Both the position numbers and the translations under genes were made by a program. Positions 28,383-37,459 of a stretch of DNA of 64,000 nt are shown one piece after another. Under the pieces are notes generated by a model, which did no database searches, was not told the DNA's origin, and was given only the letters and a program-made list of their open reading frames with translations. The stretch lies in the NCBI GenBank assembly GCA_006226685.1, contig SBGG01000025.1, forward strand, positions 1 to 64,000. The letters are read 5' to 3'. Source of the DNA: Sphingomonadales bacterium (GTDB taxonomy: Bacteria > Pseudomonadota > Alphaproteobacteria > Sphingomonadales > Sphingomonadaceae). Numbering within the stretch: the first letter of the stretch is position 1; every line of letters starts with the position of its first letter.

Positions 28383-30047
28383 TCAGATTCGACGGATCTT
28401 GAAGCCGTTGCGATATTCTTCGATGTGCGCGGCGCGCGCTTCGGGCTTCAGGTCGCGAAGCGCCTTGAGCGGGCTGCGGATGGTGTGGCCGCGGACATGA
28501 TCGAGCGTCCACATATCCTTCTCTTCGAAGGACATGTGCGGCTGCGCGATCAGCGTCTTGCCGTCCGGACGGACGAAGCCCATGTCGACGATCGCGTCGG
28601 CGACATCCCAGCCGTCATAGACTTCTTCCCACTGGCGGCGGCCGGAGAAGCGGCCCATCGCCGGGGTCGGGCGACCCTGATATTCACCGGCAAAGGCTTC
28701 CTTGTGGGTCCAGCGATCGACTTCGCTGGCATAGGTGAACAGTTCGCCGTCCACTTCGTCCACGCAGAAATCTTCGCGGATGACGCAGGGGACGAGGCTC
28801 GACCAGCAGCGATGCGGGTAGACATATCCCGTGTCGGCGAAGGTGATGATCTCGCTGCCCGGCTTGGACAGTTTCTCGTAATTTTCCCACCAGGCGCCGA
28901 ATTCGTCGTACCAGCCCGGATATTTATGTTCGAACCATTCGAAGTCGCGCTCGGTCTGCGCCTCGATACGCCAGAAATTCGCCCACCAGCCGGCAGAGAA
29001 GAACTGCGCCACCTTGTGCACATAGCCCTTCTTCACAATGGAATCGAAGGCCTCGTGCACGTCGTCATGATGGATTTTGATGCCGTATTTTTCGAGTGGC
29101 AGCATGTAGGTGCGATAATAATCCTCGAAAATCCAGCGGTGCCACAGCTCCGCATAGCTTTCCTTGTTCTTGTCGCGGTTCTTGGTGCCATATTCGATGA
29201 TGGTGCCGATGGCGGCATCGACGATCATGTGGTTCTGCCAGAAGGAGTAGCGAATATCGCGCTCCAGCAGCATATGGTTGTCCGGTTCCTTCAGAATGGA
29301 CATCAGCATCGAGTGGCCGTTGCCGATATGACGGCTTTCGTCCGACTGAACCGAGAGGAACACGGTCGGCAGCGCATAGTCGCCGTTACGCGCGGCCTCC
29401 GACGGCATGGCGACGAACAGCGTGTTGGTGAAGGCGGTTTCTGCCGCAACCTGAAGATAGATGTTCGAAGCGGTAATCGCGTCGCCGGTCAGGAAGGCTT
29501 CGCCGAACTGACGGCCGATGGTGGTCGCATAGCATTTGCCGAACGCCTTCTCGGTGATGTCGAAGCCCGCCGGGTCGATATAATTTTCCATGTACCACTT
29601 TTTCAGGTTCATCTGAATCGTGGAGTGGCGGAATTCGTCAACCATCTGCATGGTGAAACCGGTGCGCAGATGGTCGCCCGGTGCAAGCTGGCCCAGCGTG
29701 GCCATCGATCGCGCGGCGGAAATTTCGGGGAAGGGGATGATCGCCAGGAACAGCTTCATCCATTCGATCCAGCGCGGTTCGACATTGCGGAACATATCGC
29801 CGCGCAGCGCCGCGTCGAGTGCGCCATAAACGCGGTTGTCCTTTTCCTCCTGCATCGGGAAGTAGGAGCGCAGTACCTGCTTCATCGGGTCGCGCGGGGG
29901 CTTGCTGATCTTGTAATCGGTCGGAAAGTGCATCGCGTCCTGAACATAGGACGGTGTCCAGCCCAGATCGGCGATCAGCCTGGTGGCTTCGCTGATGCTG
30001 ATGCCTTTCTGGCTGGTAATCTTGTTGAGTGTTAGCGCCTCGGTCAT
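28383..30047 (-). CDS. prmA: Binuclear iron monooxygenase, hydroxylase large (alpha) subunit
   Basis: 554-residue catalytic subunit of a soluble di-iron monooxygenase. All six iron ligands can be read: Glu108 ('PFPEIS'), Glu138 and His141 ('VDEFRH'), Glu203 ('AAETAF'), Glu237 and His240 ('SDESRH'). The spacing is identical to methane monooxygenase MmoX. Gene order A-B-C-D and the linked GroEL and sigma-54 activator place it with the propane/acetone/phenol enzymes (PrmA/MimA). The substrate is inferred from clade and context: propane, 2-propanone, phenol and cyclic ethers are all used by relatives. First gene of its operon, behind a sigma-54 promoter. Confidence 0.94.
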   Translation of the reverse strand: MTEALTLNKITSQKGISISEATRLIADLGWTPSYVQDAMHFPTDYKISKPPRDPMKQVLRSYFPMQEEKDNRVYGALDAALRGDMFRNVEPRWIEWMKLFLAIIPFPEISAARSMATLGQLAPGDHLRTGFTMQMVDEFRHSTIQMNLKKWYMENYIDPAGFDITEKAFGKCYATTIGRQFGEAFLTGDAITASNIYLQVAAETAFTNTLFVAMPSEAARNGDYALPTVFLSVQSDESRHIGNGHSMLMSILKEPDNHMLLERDIRYSFWQNHMIVDAAIGTIIEYGTKNRDKNKESYAELWHRWIFEDYYRTYMLPLEKYGIKIHHDDVHEAFDSIVKKGYVHKVAQFFSAGWWANFWRIEAQTERDFEWFEHKYPGWYDEFGAWWENYEKLSKPGSEIITFADTGYVYPHRCWSSLVPCVIREDFCVDEVDGELFTYASEVDRWTHKEAFAGEYQGRPTPAMGRFSGRRQWEEVYDGWDVADAIVDMGFVRPDGKTLIAQPHMSFEEKDMWTLDHVRGHTIRSPLKALRDLKPEARAAHIEEYRNGFKIRRI

Positions 30048-30062
30048 CTCTTATCTCCCTAT

Positions 30063-30087
30063 AGCCCGGTTGGCGGCCGGGCTTTTT
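30063..30087. other. Hairpin in the prmA 5' leader
   Basis: AGCCCGG-N7-CCGGGCT followed by TTTT on the plus strand. For prmA (minus strand) it lies just before the GGGAG ribosome site in the leader and may affect translation or stability. On the plus strand it has intrinsic-terminator shape and could stop antisense transcripts. Confidence 0.45.
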
Positions 30088-30189
30088 GCAAATGGGTGCA
30101 GCATGATCGGCCTGACCGTCTCCGAAGAGGGAGGAGGGCCGCTATGTCTGCTGACGAAGCCGGACCGCCGGGTTCGTCAGTGAATACAC

Positions 30190-30205
30190 AGCAATCAGCG
30201 TGCCA
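30190..30205 (-). promoter_or_regulatory. Sigma-54 (-24/-12) promoter of prmABCD
   Basis: The minus strand reads TGGCACGCTGATTGCT, an exact match to TGGCAC-N5-TTGC. It lies about 140 nt upstream of prmA and fits the sigma-54 activator encoded downstream. Confidence 0.85.
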
Positions 30206-30268
30206 GTTTTCGGGAAGGGGCCGTTTGGAGCCGTTTCGGGCCTGGGCGTCGTAGCGGCCTGCTACGCT

Positions 30269-30334
30269 TTGTCCGGGACAATACACAACAGTGTCACGTC
30301 ATATTGAGACGATGGGACAAATTGGGACAGTGTC
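30269..30334. promoter_or_regulatory. Candidate activator-binding region (UAS) between the sigma-54 promoters
   Basis: TTGTCCGGGACAA (30269-30281) is a perfect odd palindrome. TGGGACA occurs twice at 10-bp spacing (30313 and 30323), and GACAGTGTC (30326-30334) is another small dyad. They lie between the two divergent -24/-12 elements, where an enhancer-binding protein would act on both. Confidence 0.5.
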
Positions 30335-30405
30335 GCTTGTCGTGCCGGCTGCTCTTGCTGGAAGGCGGTCCCGTTATCCGCGGCTTTCGCTGCATTTTTC
30401 CATTT

Positions 30406-30421
30406 TGGCATGGCGCTTGCT
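30406..30421 (+). promoter_or_regulatory. Sigma-54 (-24/-12) promoter of the cytochrome c-gloA-GMC operon
   Basis: TGGCATGGCGCTTGCT matches the -24/-12 consensus (TGGCAY-N5-TTGCW). It lies about 60 nt upstream of the cytochrome c start codon, leaving a ~50-nt leader. Confidence 0.82.
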
Positions 30422-30483
30422 GGTCTTGTGACAATCGAACGGGGTGAATTGCGCCCGTCGAACCGCAAGAGAGGATAGAGACA

Positions 30484-30942
30484 ATGGCAACCGCCAGACA
30501 ATATCGCTACCGCTGGAAGTCGCTGCGCTTCGGTGTGATGATGATCGCACTGATTACGGTGACGGTCGTCAAAATGGCGCGGGGGGATGCCCAGACACCG
30601 GTTCCGGCCACCACCGCAGCCACCGCCGCGACAACCGCCAATGCCAAATTATTCCTGCAACAATGCGGGGCTTGCCATTCCACCAAGGCGGGGGAGGTGC
30701 GTGTCGGCCCTTCGCTGGCCGGTATCATGGGCAAGGTCGCGGGCAAGCAGCCCGGCTTCACCTATTCCGATGCGCTCAAGCGCAGCTCGATGAAGTGGAA
30801 TGCGGCCACGCTGGATCGCTGGCTGGCAGACAGCTCGGCGGCCGTGAAGGGCAGCATCATGAACTATCGTCAGGCCGATGCCGCCAAGCGCAAGGCGATC
30901 ATCGCCTACATGGCCAGCACGAGCGGTAAATCAGGCAAATAA
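30484..30942 (+). CDS. Class I cytochrome c, membrane-anchored or exported
   Basis: 152-residue c-type cytochrome. An N-terminal membrane segment ('FGVMMIALITVTVVKMARG') acts as signal or anchor, and the single haem site is 'CGACHSTKAGE'. A likely axial Met lies near 'KGSIMNY'. First gene of a plus-strand operon with glyoxalase I, subunit 3 and GMC dehydrogenase; probably the electron acceptor of that dehydrogenase in the periplasm. The RBS is AAGAGAGGAT. Confidence 0.87.
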   Translation: MATARQYRYRWKSLRFGVMMIALITVTVVKMARGDAQTPVPATTAATAATTANAKLFLQQCGACHSTKAGEVRVGPSLAGIMGKVAGKQPGFTYSDALKRSSMKWNAATLDRWLADSSAAVKGSIMNYRQADAAKRKAIIAYMASTSGKSGK

Positions 30943-30961
30943 GCAAGCAAGGACAGAATAG

Positions 30962-31357
30962 ATGGCCAAGATCATTCATGCGATGATTCGCGTACTCGAC
31001 GAACAGCGGTCGCTCGATTTCTATCGCACGGCGCTGGGTCTGGAGATTGCGGATCGCTTCCCGTTCGACGGGTTCACGCTCCTCTATCTGCGTAACCCGG
31101 AAAATGATGTCGAGATTGAGCTGACGGTCAATCACGACCGCACCGAACCCTATACCCATGGCGATGGCTATGGCCATGTCGCGGTTGCGGTAGCGGATCT
31201 CGACGCCGAGCATGCCCGGATGGAAGCGGCCGGGCTGGCCCCGCAGCCAATCAAGGAATTTTTCCGCGAAGGCGCGCTGATGGCGCGCTTCTTCTTCGTC
31301 ACCGATCCGGACGGATACAAGATCGAGGTGCTGCAGCGCCACGGCCGGTATCGCTGA
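30962..31357 (+). CDS. gloA: Glyoxalase I (lactoylglutathione lyase)
   Basis: 131-residue VOC-fold enzyme that isomerises the methylglyoxal-glutathione hemithioacetal to S-D-lactoylglutathione. All four metal ligands of E. coli GloA align: His6 ('IIHAMIRV'), Glu53 ('VEIELTVN'), His72 ('GYGHVAVAV') and Glu122 ('DPDGYKIEVLQR'). It is therefore read as a true GloA and not a generic dioxygenase-fold protein. It sits 19 nt after the cytochrome and in the same sigma-54 unit as the GMC dehydrogenase, implying that methylglyoxal is an intermediate or by-product of this pathway. Confidence 0.88.
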   Translation: MAKIIHAMIRVLDEQRSLDFYRTALGLEIADRFPFDGFTLLYLRNPENDVEIELTVNHDRTEPYTHGDGYGHVAVAVADLDAEHARMEAAGLAPQPIKEFFREGALMARFFFVTDPDGYKIEVLQRHGRYR

Positions 31358-31414
31358 TCCGATCCCCCGAACAACAAGAGCAAAAGCCGCAAGGCATTTG
31401 AGAGGAGAAACAAG

Positions 31415-31954
31415 ATGAGACTGGTGGAAAAACGGGACTTGCTCAATCGCCGGGCCTTTTTGGGTCGATCGGCGGGCGCCGCCGTGCTGGCGGGCGCCGC
31501 CACGGCCATGGGCGGCAAGGGATTGGCGGCCGTGCCGCTCAAGACGGTGAAGGCGCCCGATGCGCCGGTGCTGATCAGGATGGCGCGCGACCTCTATCCG
31601 CATGATCGCCTGCCCGACACCTATTATGAAACGGCGGTTGCCACGATCGACGCGAAACTGGCGGGCGAACCGGCATCCGGCAAGTTGCTTTCCGAGGGGG
31701 TCGTTGCGCTGAACAAGGCGGCGACCGCGAAGTTCGGCAAGCCCTATCTCGACATTGCGGCCGAAGCGGATCGCGTTGCCGTGCTGAAGGACATTGAGGG
31801 CACGCCCTTCTTCGCCCGGATGCGCAGCGAGATGATTACCGCCTTCTACAACCAGGAAGAGCTGTGGGCGAAGCTGGGCTATGAGGGGTCCTCCGCCGAA
31901 TATGGCGGTTACCTCCACCGTGGTTTTGACGACATCGACTGGCTGCCCGCCTGA
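31415..31954 (+). CDS. Tat-exported small subunit (subunit 3) of a GMC-type dehydrogenase
   Basis: 179-residue protein with a twin-arginine signal ('LLNRRAFLGRSAGAAVLAGA') and the fold pattern of gluconate 2-dehydrogenase subunit 3 / sugar dehydrogenase gamma subunits ('DLYPHDRLPDTYYETAV', 'FYNQEELWAKLGYEG'). In related enzymes this subunit carries the signal-less flavoprotein through the Tat system and then to its cytochrome. It directly precedes the GMC flavoprotein, behind a strong GAGAGGAG site. Confidence 0.85.
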   Translation: MRLVEKRDLLNRRAFLGRSAGAAVLAGAATAMGGKGLAAVPLKTVKAPDAPVLIRMARDLYPHDRLPDTYYETAVATIDAKLAGEPASGKLLSEGVVALNKAATAKFGKPYLDIAAEADRVAVLKDIEGTPFFARMRSEMITAFYNQEELWAKLGYEGSSAEYGGYLHRGFDDIDWLPA

Positions 31955-31986
31955 ACAGACAGAATCTTGGGAAGAGGAACAGAAAA

Positions 31987-33558
31987 ATGGCTACGAAATT
32001 CGCGCTGAGCGACGACAGTGTCGTTGTCGTCATCGGGTCGGGCGCAGGCGGCGGCACTTTGTCGAACGAACTGGCGCAAAAGGGGATCAAGGTGGTGTGC
32101 CTCGAAGCGGGCGCACGGTATGAGATACCCGATTTCATCAACAATGAATGGGAAAGCTTCGACCAGCTTGCCTGGAAGGACAAGCGTACCACCTCCGGCA
32201 ACTGGCAGGTGGCGAAGGACTTTCCGAACCTGCCCGCATGGATTGTGAAGGCGGTGGGCGGCACCACCACTCACTGGGCAGGCGCGTCGCTGCGGTTTCA
32301 GGAGCATGAATGGAAGGCGCGCAGCACTTATGGCGACATTGCCGGCGCGACTTTGCTCGACTGGCCGATCGATGCCGCCGAAATGGCGCCCTGGTACGCC
32401 CGGGCGGAAAACAAGATGGGAACGACCGGCACCAACGGCATTCCCCGTCTGCCCGGCAACAATAATTATAAGGTGCTGGCGGCGGGCGCCAAGGCGCTGG
32501 GGTATAAGGAGTTCCATACCGGCAACATGTCGATCAACAGCCAGCCGCGCGACGGGCGCGGAAGCTGTCAGCAGATCGGTTTCTGTTTTCAGGGATGCAA
32601 GTCGGGCGCGAAATGGTCGACCCTCTATACCGAAATTCCGAAGGGCGAGGCGACCGGCAATCTGGAGGTGCGCCCGCAATCGCAGGTCATCCGTATCGAG
32701 CATAATGCGGCCGGCAAGGTGTCGGGCGTCGTCTATGCCGACAGCAAGGGCGTGATGCACCGGCAGAAAGCGCGGATGGTGGCGGTCGCGGGCAATTCGA
32801 TCGAAAGCCCCCGGTTGCTGCTCAATTCCGAAAGCACCATGTTCAAGGACGGTCTCGCCAACGGAGCAGGCCATGTCGGCCGCCATTATATGCGGCACAC
32901 GACTGGTTCCGTCTATGCGCAGTTCGACAAGCCCGTGCACATGTATCGCGGCACCACCATGGCCGGCATCGTCCGGGATGAAGCCGTGAACGATACCAGC
33001 CGCGGCTTCGTCGGCGGGTATGAGATGGAAACCATCTCTCTGGGCGTGCCTTTCTCGGCGGCATTCCTCCTGCCGGGCGCATGGGGACGGGATTTCAGTT
33101 CCATGCTCGATGGCTATGATCGTCTGGCCGGCATGTGGCTTGTGGGGGAAGATCTGCCGCAGGCCGACAACCGCGTCACGCTCAACAGCGATGTGAAGGA
33201 CGCGTTCGGCATGCCGGTCGCCAATGTCCATTATGATGACCATCCCAATGACGTGGCGATGCGCGATCACGCCTTTGCGCGGGGTGTGGCGATTTACGAG
33301 GCGGTCGGCGCGAAGCGCACGGTCAAGACGCCGCCCTATCCCTCGACCCATAATATGGGCACCAACCGGATGAGCGCGAAGGCGGAAGACGGCGTCGTCA
33401 ACAAATATGGGCAGACGCACGAAATCAAGAATCTGTTCGTTTCCGACGGCAGCCAGTTCACGACCAGCGCGGCGGAGAATCCGACGCTGACCATCGTGGC
33501 GCTCGCCATTCGTCAGGCCGACCATATCGCCGGTCTGATGGCCAGGGGCGAGATCTGA
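31987..33558 (+). CDS. GMC-family FAD dehydrogenase, large subunit
   Basis: 523-residue glucose-methanol-choline oxidoreductase. The Rossmann FAD motif is '[20 protein letters not shown]'. The C-terminal domain has '[14 protein letters not shown]' with the conserved His and '[19 protein letters not shown]'. It has no signal peptide, consistent with co-export with the Tat-signal subunit encoded upstream. Together with the cytochrome it forms a three-component periplasmic alcohol or sugar dehydrogenase. Sigma-54 co-control with prmABCD suggests it oxidises the monooxygenase product: 2-propanol, or acetol to methylglyoxal. The substrate is inference. Confidence 0.88.
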   Translation: MATKFALSDDSVVVVIGSGAGGGTLSNELAQKGIKVVCLEAGARYEIPDFINNEWESFDQLAWKDKRTTSGNWQVAKDFPNLPAWIVKAVGGTTTHWAGASLRFQEHEWKARSTYGDIAGATLLDWPIDAAEMAPWYARAENKMGTTGTNGIPRLPGNNNYKVLAAGAKALGYKEFHTGNMSINSQPRDGRGSCQQIGFCFQGCKSGAKWSTLYTEIPKGEATGNLEVRPQSQVIRIEHNAAGKVSGVVYADSKGVMHRQKARMVAVAGNSIESPRLLLNSESTMFKDGLANGAGHVGRHYMRHTTGSVYAQFDKPVHMYRGTTMAGIVRDEAVNDTSRGFVGGYEMETISLGVPFSAAFLLPGAWGRDFSSMLDGYDRLAGMWLVGEDLPQADNRVTLNSDVKDAFGMPVANVHYDDHPNDVAMRDHAFARGVAIYEAVGAKRTVKTPPYPSTHNMGTNRMSAKAEDGVVNKYGQTHEIKNLFVSDGSQFTTSAAENPTLTIVALAIRQADHIAGLMARGEI

Positions 33559-33623
33559 TTTTCGACCGGCAAAGTGGCCCCGTAACCGGAAAACCGGGGC
33601 GGGGCCGCGAGGAGTATGAAGCG

Positions 33624-34985
33624 ATGGAGAGTGTTGCTGTAGCAGGCAGTGCAACCCAGTCCGGCGATGGAGCGGACCGCGGTTGGCGGCAAAGCCGTGG
33701 CCTTCCCCCACTGGGCGAGATTTTCCGCACCATACCGGTAACCGGGCGGGGAGGACGACGTTTCCTGTCCTTTCTGGGGCCGGGGTATCTGGTCGCGGTC
33801 GGATATATGGATCCGGGCAACTGGGCGACGGATCTCTATGGCGGTTCGGCCTTCGGCTATACGCTACTGTCGGTCATCCTGTTGTCCAACATCATGGCGA
33901 TGCTGTTGCAGCATCTGGCCGTCCGGCTGGGGATTGCGACGGGGCGCGATCTGGCGCAGGCGTGCCGGGACCATTACAGCAAGCCGACCGCCATGGTTCT
34001 GTGGTTGTTGTGCGAGGTCGCCATCTGCGCCTGCGATCTGGCGGAGCTGATCGGTACCGCGATCGCGCTGCAATTGCTGTTCGGCATCCCGCTGGCCTGG
34101 GGCGTGGCGCTGACCGGGTTCGACGTGCTGTTGCTCCTGATGCTGCAGAAAAAGGGCGTCAGGATGCTGGAGGCACTGGTCATCACCCTGCTGGCCAGCA
34201 TCGCCATCTGTTTCGCCATAGAAATCGCTCTGGTCCGGCCCGATTGGAGCGGTGTGGCGGCGGGGTTCGTGCCCCGGGCGGAAATATGGACCAACCCGCT
34301 GATGCTCTATGTCGCCATCGGCATGATCGGGGCGACGGTCATGCCGCATAATCTCTACCTGCATTCGGCGATCGTGCAGAGCCGTTCCTATCAGCAGACC
34401 TTGCCGGGCAAACGGGAGGCCCTGCGGTTCGCAACGGTGGATTCGACCGTCGCGCTGGCGCTGGCGCTGCTCATCAACGCGTCGATCCTGATTTTGGCGG
34501 CAGGGGCCTTCCACGGCAGCGGGAAGGTGGTGATCGAGATCAACGAAGCCTATTGGCTGCTGGCGCCGACGCTCGGAACATCGATCGCCTCGACCGCCTT
34601 TGCGGTTGCGTTGCTTGCATCGGGGCAGAATTCCACGATCACGGCAACGCTGGCCGGGCAGATTGTGATGGAAGGCTTTACCACATGGCGTCTGACCCCG
34701 GCCGTGCGGCGCATGCTGACGCGGGGGCTGGCGCTGGCGCCCGCGCTGTTCGTGACGATTGCCTATGGCGAAAAGGCGACGGCGCAACTACTGGTGCTCA
34801 GTCAGGTGATCCTGTCGGCGCAACTGCCCTTTGCGATCATCCCGCTGGTGAAGTTTACCAGCGACCGGATGAAAATGGGCGAGATGGTGGCCCCGCGCTG
34901 GTTGTCGCTCAGTGCCTGGGGCATCGGGATCGTCATCATCGTCCTGAACCTCAAGCTGGTATGGGATGTCGTGGTGAATGGCTGA
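33624..34985 (+). CDS. mntH: Nramp-family divalent metal transporter
   Basis: 453-residue integral membrane protein with about 11 helices. The metal-binding motifs of Nramp/MntH are present: 'DPGNWATDL' in helix 1 and '[14 protein letters not shown]' in helix 6. It imports Mn2+ or Fe2+ with protons. It follows the GMC gene by 65 nt with its own GAGGAG site, so it may be read from the same sigma-54 promoter. Supplying iron to the di-iron monooxygenase is a reasonable but unproven role. Confidence 0.92.
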   Translation: MESVAVAGSATQSGDGADRGWRQSRGLPPLGEIFRTIPVTGRGGRRFLSFLGPGYLVAVGYMDPGNWATDLYGGSAFGYTLLSVILLSNIMAMLLQHLAVRLGIATGRDLAQACRDHYSKPTAMVLWLLCEVAICACDLAELIGTAIALQLLFGIPLAWGVALTGFDVLLLLMLQKKGVRMLEALVITLLASIAICFAIEIALVRPDWSGVAAGFVPRAEIWTNPLMLYVAIGMIGATVMPHNLYLHSAIVQSRSYQQTLPGKREALRFATVDSTVALALALLINASILILAAGAFHGSGKVVIEINEAYWLLAPTLGTSIASTAFAVALLASGQNSTITATLAGQIVMEGFTTWRLTPAVRRMLTRGLALAPALFVTIAYGEKATAQLLVLSQVILSAQLPFAIIPLVKFTSDRMKMGEMVAPRWLSLSAWGIGIVIIVLNLKLVWDVVVNG

Positions 34986-35128
34986 GGCCGGCGAGGTCGT
35001 GGTCTGGCTGCGGCCGGTCAAAGCCTGTCCTTGCGCGATCGCCTGGCCCGGTCATCGAAAAGGCAGGCTGAGGCGCTGTTTCCGCTGCAATCAGAAGCGG
35101 TGCTCCGGCTGTCGTTCCATGCTGATTT

Positions 35129-35158
35129 CCGGGCGGGGAAATGATGCTCCCCGCCCGG
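35129..35158. terminator. Bidirectional terminator-like hairpin between convergent genes
   Basis: CCGGGCGGGGA-N8-TCCCCGCCCGG is an 11-bp perfect stem lying between mntH and the convergent TPR-like gene. T-runs are weak on both sides. Confidence 0.5.
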
Positions 35159-35171
35159 CATCATTCTGATC

Positions 35172-35912
35172 TTATTGTGCCTTTGCCGATTGGCTCAGAA
35201 TTTCGGCGGCGGGTTTGTTGATCGCGTCAACCGTTCCGTCCGTCAGCATGGCTTTGGACAGGGTGGCGGCTTCGGCCTTGATGGCGGGATCCTCGCTGGC
35301 CTGACTGGCGCCGACCAGTGCGGAAAGCAGCATGTTCCGGTTGGCGGCATCGGCTTTTTCGGCAACGCTCTTGCGGGCAAGCTGCACGGCTTCCGTATAA
35401 TAGGGGGCAGCCCCGACCTTGTCCTGCGCGATCAGTTTGACATTGCCGAGCTGGGTCAAAATGCTCGTCAGCACCATGCGGCTTTGCGCATCGGCGGGCT
35501 TTGCCTTCACGACCTGCCGCCAATAGGGGGCGCTTTCCTCATAGAGCGGCGCAATAGCATCCATTTTTTGCAAAGCCGCATTGGCCGCAGCGGCCGCATA
35601 AAGCGCGTTGGCGAGGAAATTGACATAATCGAGATTGGCGGGATCGACCTTCACCGCATCGCGTACCGCCGGCAGAGCGGCTTCATATTTCGCAAGGGCG
35701 GTCATATTGTCGCCGCCCTGCTGGGCCTGCTGGCCCGCATTGAAATCGGCGACGGCCTGATTGAAGGCGGCAATCTGCTCCGGGCTCATGGCCGGGGCGG
35801 ACGGCGCATTCTGGTCCTGATCGGACGTGGAGGCTGGCGGTGAAGCGGCTTCCTGAGCTGTCGCAGGAACTGCGATGGAAAAAACAAGGGCTGTCAGCAG
35901 AGCACGGTGCAT
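35172..35912 (-). CDS. Exported TPR-like protein
   Basis: 246-residue protein with a signal peptide ('HRALLTALVFSIAVPATAQ'), a Ser/Pro/Gln-rich linker and an alanine-rich helical body with degenerate tetratricopeptide-like repeats ('ALAKYEAALPAVRDAVKVDP', 'APYYTEAVQLARKS'). ATG 35912 starts the signal peptide; the ORF track start at 35972 would add an atypical tail. Probably periplasmic. Function unknown, perhaps protein-protein interaction. Nearest neighbours give no clue. Confidence 0.7.
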   Translation of the reverse strand: MHRALLTALVFSIAVPATAQEAASPPASTSDQDQNAPSAPAMSPEQIAAFNQAVADFNAGQQAQQGGDNMTALAKYEAALPAVRDAVKVDPANLDYVNFLANALYAAAAANAALQKMDAIAPLYEESAPYWRQVVKAKPADAQSRMVLTSILTQLGNVKLIAQDKVGAAPYYTEAVQLARKSVAEKADAANRNMLLSALVGASQASEDPAIKAEAATLSKAMLTDGTVDAINKPAAEILSQSAKAQ

Positions 35913-36137
35913 CTGATCTTTTCTCCGGCTTTGCGGACGCGCGCCGGAAAGATGAAACAGACACACGACCACGGGTTTTTGAGGAATGGCTCGAAAGCCT
36001 TTGGTGAGGCTAACGGTGCTTTCCTGTCGGTCAACCGTTGAAGGACGTGAGGAGAGGGTGTCGGGGCTCGGTTTGTCCCGATTGTTTCCCGGTTCATCCC
36101 CTTTGCGTGAAGGCGGGGCGAAGGCGAAATGGCCGGG

Positions 36138-36626
36138 TCAGCCCGGCCCGGATCGATCGATCGGCCCGCTGTCGAGCAAGGGCGCCGCATCGATATTCTG
36201 GGCGTCGAGAAGTTCGCTCATGCGTTCGAGAGCGGAGAGGATCATCGCCTGCTCCCATGCGGGCAGGACGGCAAAACGCGTCTGGAACTGCGCCTGAAGC
36301 TGATCGGGCGCCGTATCGAGCGCAACCTGCCCGGCCGCGGTGACATGCAGCAGCATCTGGCGTTTGTCCTGCGCGCTGCGCTGGCGGGTGACGAGGCCGG
36401 CCTTCACGAGACGGTCGACGATGCTGGTGACGGTCGGCTGCCCGAACTGAAGCGTAGCGGCAATGACCGAAGGCGTCGTTTCCTCGCGTCGATCGATTTC
36501 CTGCAGGACGAGCAGTTGGGAGGGAGTCAGGCCGGTTGTCGCGGCCAGGTTTTTGCCCACACGATCTGTGGCTCTCAAAATGCGTCGCAGTGCACGTAAG
36601 GCGGGGTTGGCGAGGGAGGTTTGCAT
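36138..36626 (-). CDS. MarR-family regulator (possible EctR-type repressor)
   Basis: 162-residue MarR protein with the winged-helix core 'LTPSQLLVLQEIDRREETTP', 'TLQFGQPTVTSIVDRLVKAG' and wing 'RQRSAQDKRQMLLHVT'. It is divergent from ectA across 248 bp that contain inverted repeats. MarR-type EctR proteins repress ect operons in other bacteria, so this is the likely ect regulator, by position only. Confidence 0.85.
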   Translation of the reverse strand: MQTSLANPALRALRRILRATDRVGKNLAATTGLTPSQLLVLQEIDRREETTPSVIAATLQFGQPTVTSIVDRLVKAGLVTRQRSAQDKRQMLLHVTAAGQVALDTAPDQLQAQFQTRFAVLPAWEQAMILSALERMSELLDAQNIDAAPLLDSGPIDRSGPG

Positions 36627-36662
36627 CAGGATTTTCTAACCGAATGGGGAATGTCTGCCAAA

Positions 36663-36685
36663 TTCATTATATTTCTATAAATGAA
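36663..36685. promoter_or_regulatory. Candidate MarR operator in the ect intergenic region
   Basis: TTCATT-N11-AATGAA, an inverted repeat in an AT-rich patch 37 bp upstream of the marR start. A second, shorter TTC-N7-GAA dyad lies at 36826-36838, about 36 bp upstream of ectA. They are plausible sites for auto- and cross-regulation. Confidence 0.45.
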
Positions 36686-36874
36686 GTAAATTGAGGCCGT
36701 GGCATCGCCCTCCTGATCACCTTCGACCCTCTGTCTGGGGTTGTTAGTTGATATTTTCTGCGGAAATATGTATAGACTCCGCCGACGAGCCGTGGGAGGG
36801 GCTGTTTTCAGTCGTTCTAAAATTATTCATATAACGAAGTATATTTGCTTGCCTTGACGCAGGACCAGTCTTTT

Positions 36875-37405
36875 ATGACCCTTACCAACACCGCGTGCCC
36901 CGATGGTGGCCCGGTGGCATTTCGCTCCCCTCATGCCGAGGACGGTCCCGCCGTCACCGCGCTTATCGCTGAATGTCCGCCGCTCGATTCCAATTCGGCC
37001 TATTGCAATCTGCTGCAATGCACGCATTTCGCCGACAGCTGCATCCTTGCCGAGCGGCAGGGCAAGCTCATCGGCTGGATTTCGGGCTATCGCCTGCCGG
37101 CCGATCCGACCCGCTATTTTCTGTGGCAGGTTGCCGTTGCTGCGGAAGGACGCGGCTCCGGCCTTGCGACGCGGATGCTGGATGCGCTTCTGGCACGTCC
37201 CTCGCTGCACGGCGTGACGCATCTCATTACGACGATAACCCGCGATAATGCGGCGTCATGGCGGCTTTTCAGAGCCTTTGCCGAACGGAGGGGCACGGCC
37301 CTTCGGGAAAGTCTGTGCTTTGACCATGATCGTCATTTCGCGGGACGCCATGCGAGCGAATGGCAGGTGGAAATCGGGCCGCTTTCGGACGGTGCGCTGT
37401 CGTAG
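36875..37405 (+). CDS. ectA: L-2,4-diaminobutyrate N-acetyltransferase
   Basis: GNAT acetyltransferase, 176 residues, acetylating diaminobutyrate in ectoine synthesis. Diagnostic EctA segments are 'PPLDSNSAYCNLLQCTHFAD', 'FLWQVAVAAEGRGSGLATRM' (acetyl-CoA loop) and 'TITRDNAASWRLF'. ATG 36875 is chosen over the upstream TTG at 36845. First gene of ectABCD. Confidence 0.94.
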   Translation: MTLTNTACPDGGPVAFRSPHAEDGPAVTALIAECPPLDSNSAYCNLLQCTHFADSCILAERQGKLIGWISGYRLPADPTRYFLWQVAVAAEGRGSGLATRMLDALLARPSLHGVTHLITTITRDNAASWRLFRAFAERRGTALRESLCFDHDRHFAGRHASEWQVEIGPLSDGALS

Positions 37406-37459
37406 ACCGATAAAAACAAACGAAAAATGCAGGACCATAACAACAGGAGGAACCTCACT

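Noticed and set aside
28332-30035. Plus-strand ORF of 567 aa opposite prmA
   Set aside because: Mirror frame of a real high-GC gene; the opposite strand encodes PrmA with all six di-iron ligands.
31909-33711. Minus-strand ORF of 600 aa opposite the GMC dehydrogenase
   Set aside because: Antisense frame; GMC motifs on the plus strand are decisive.
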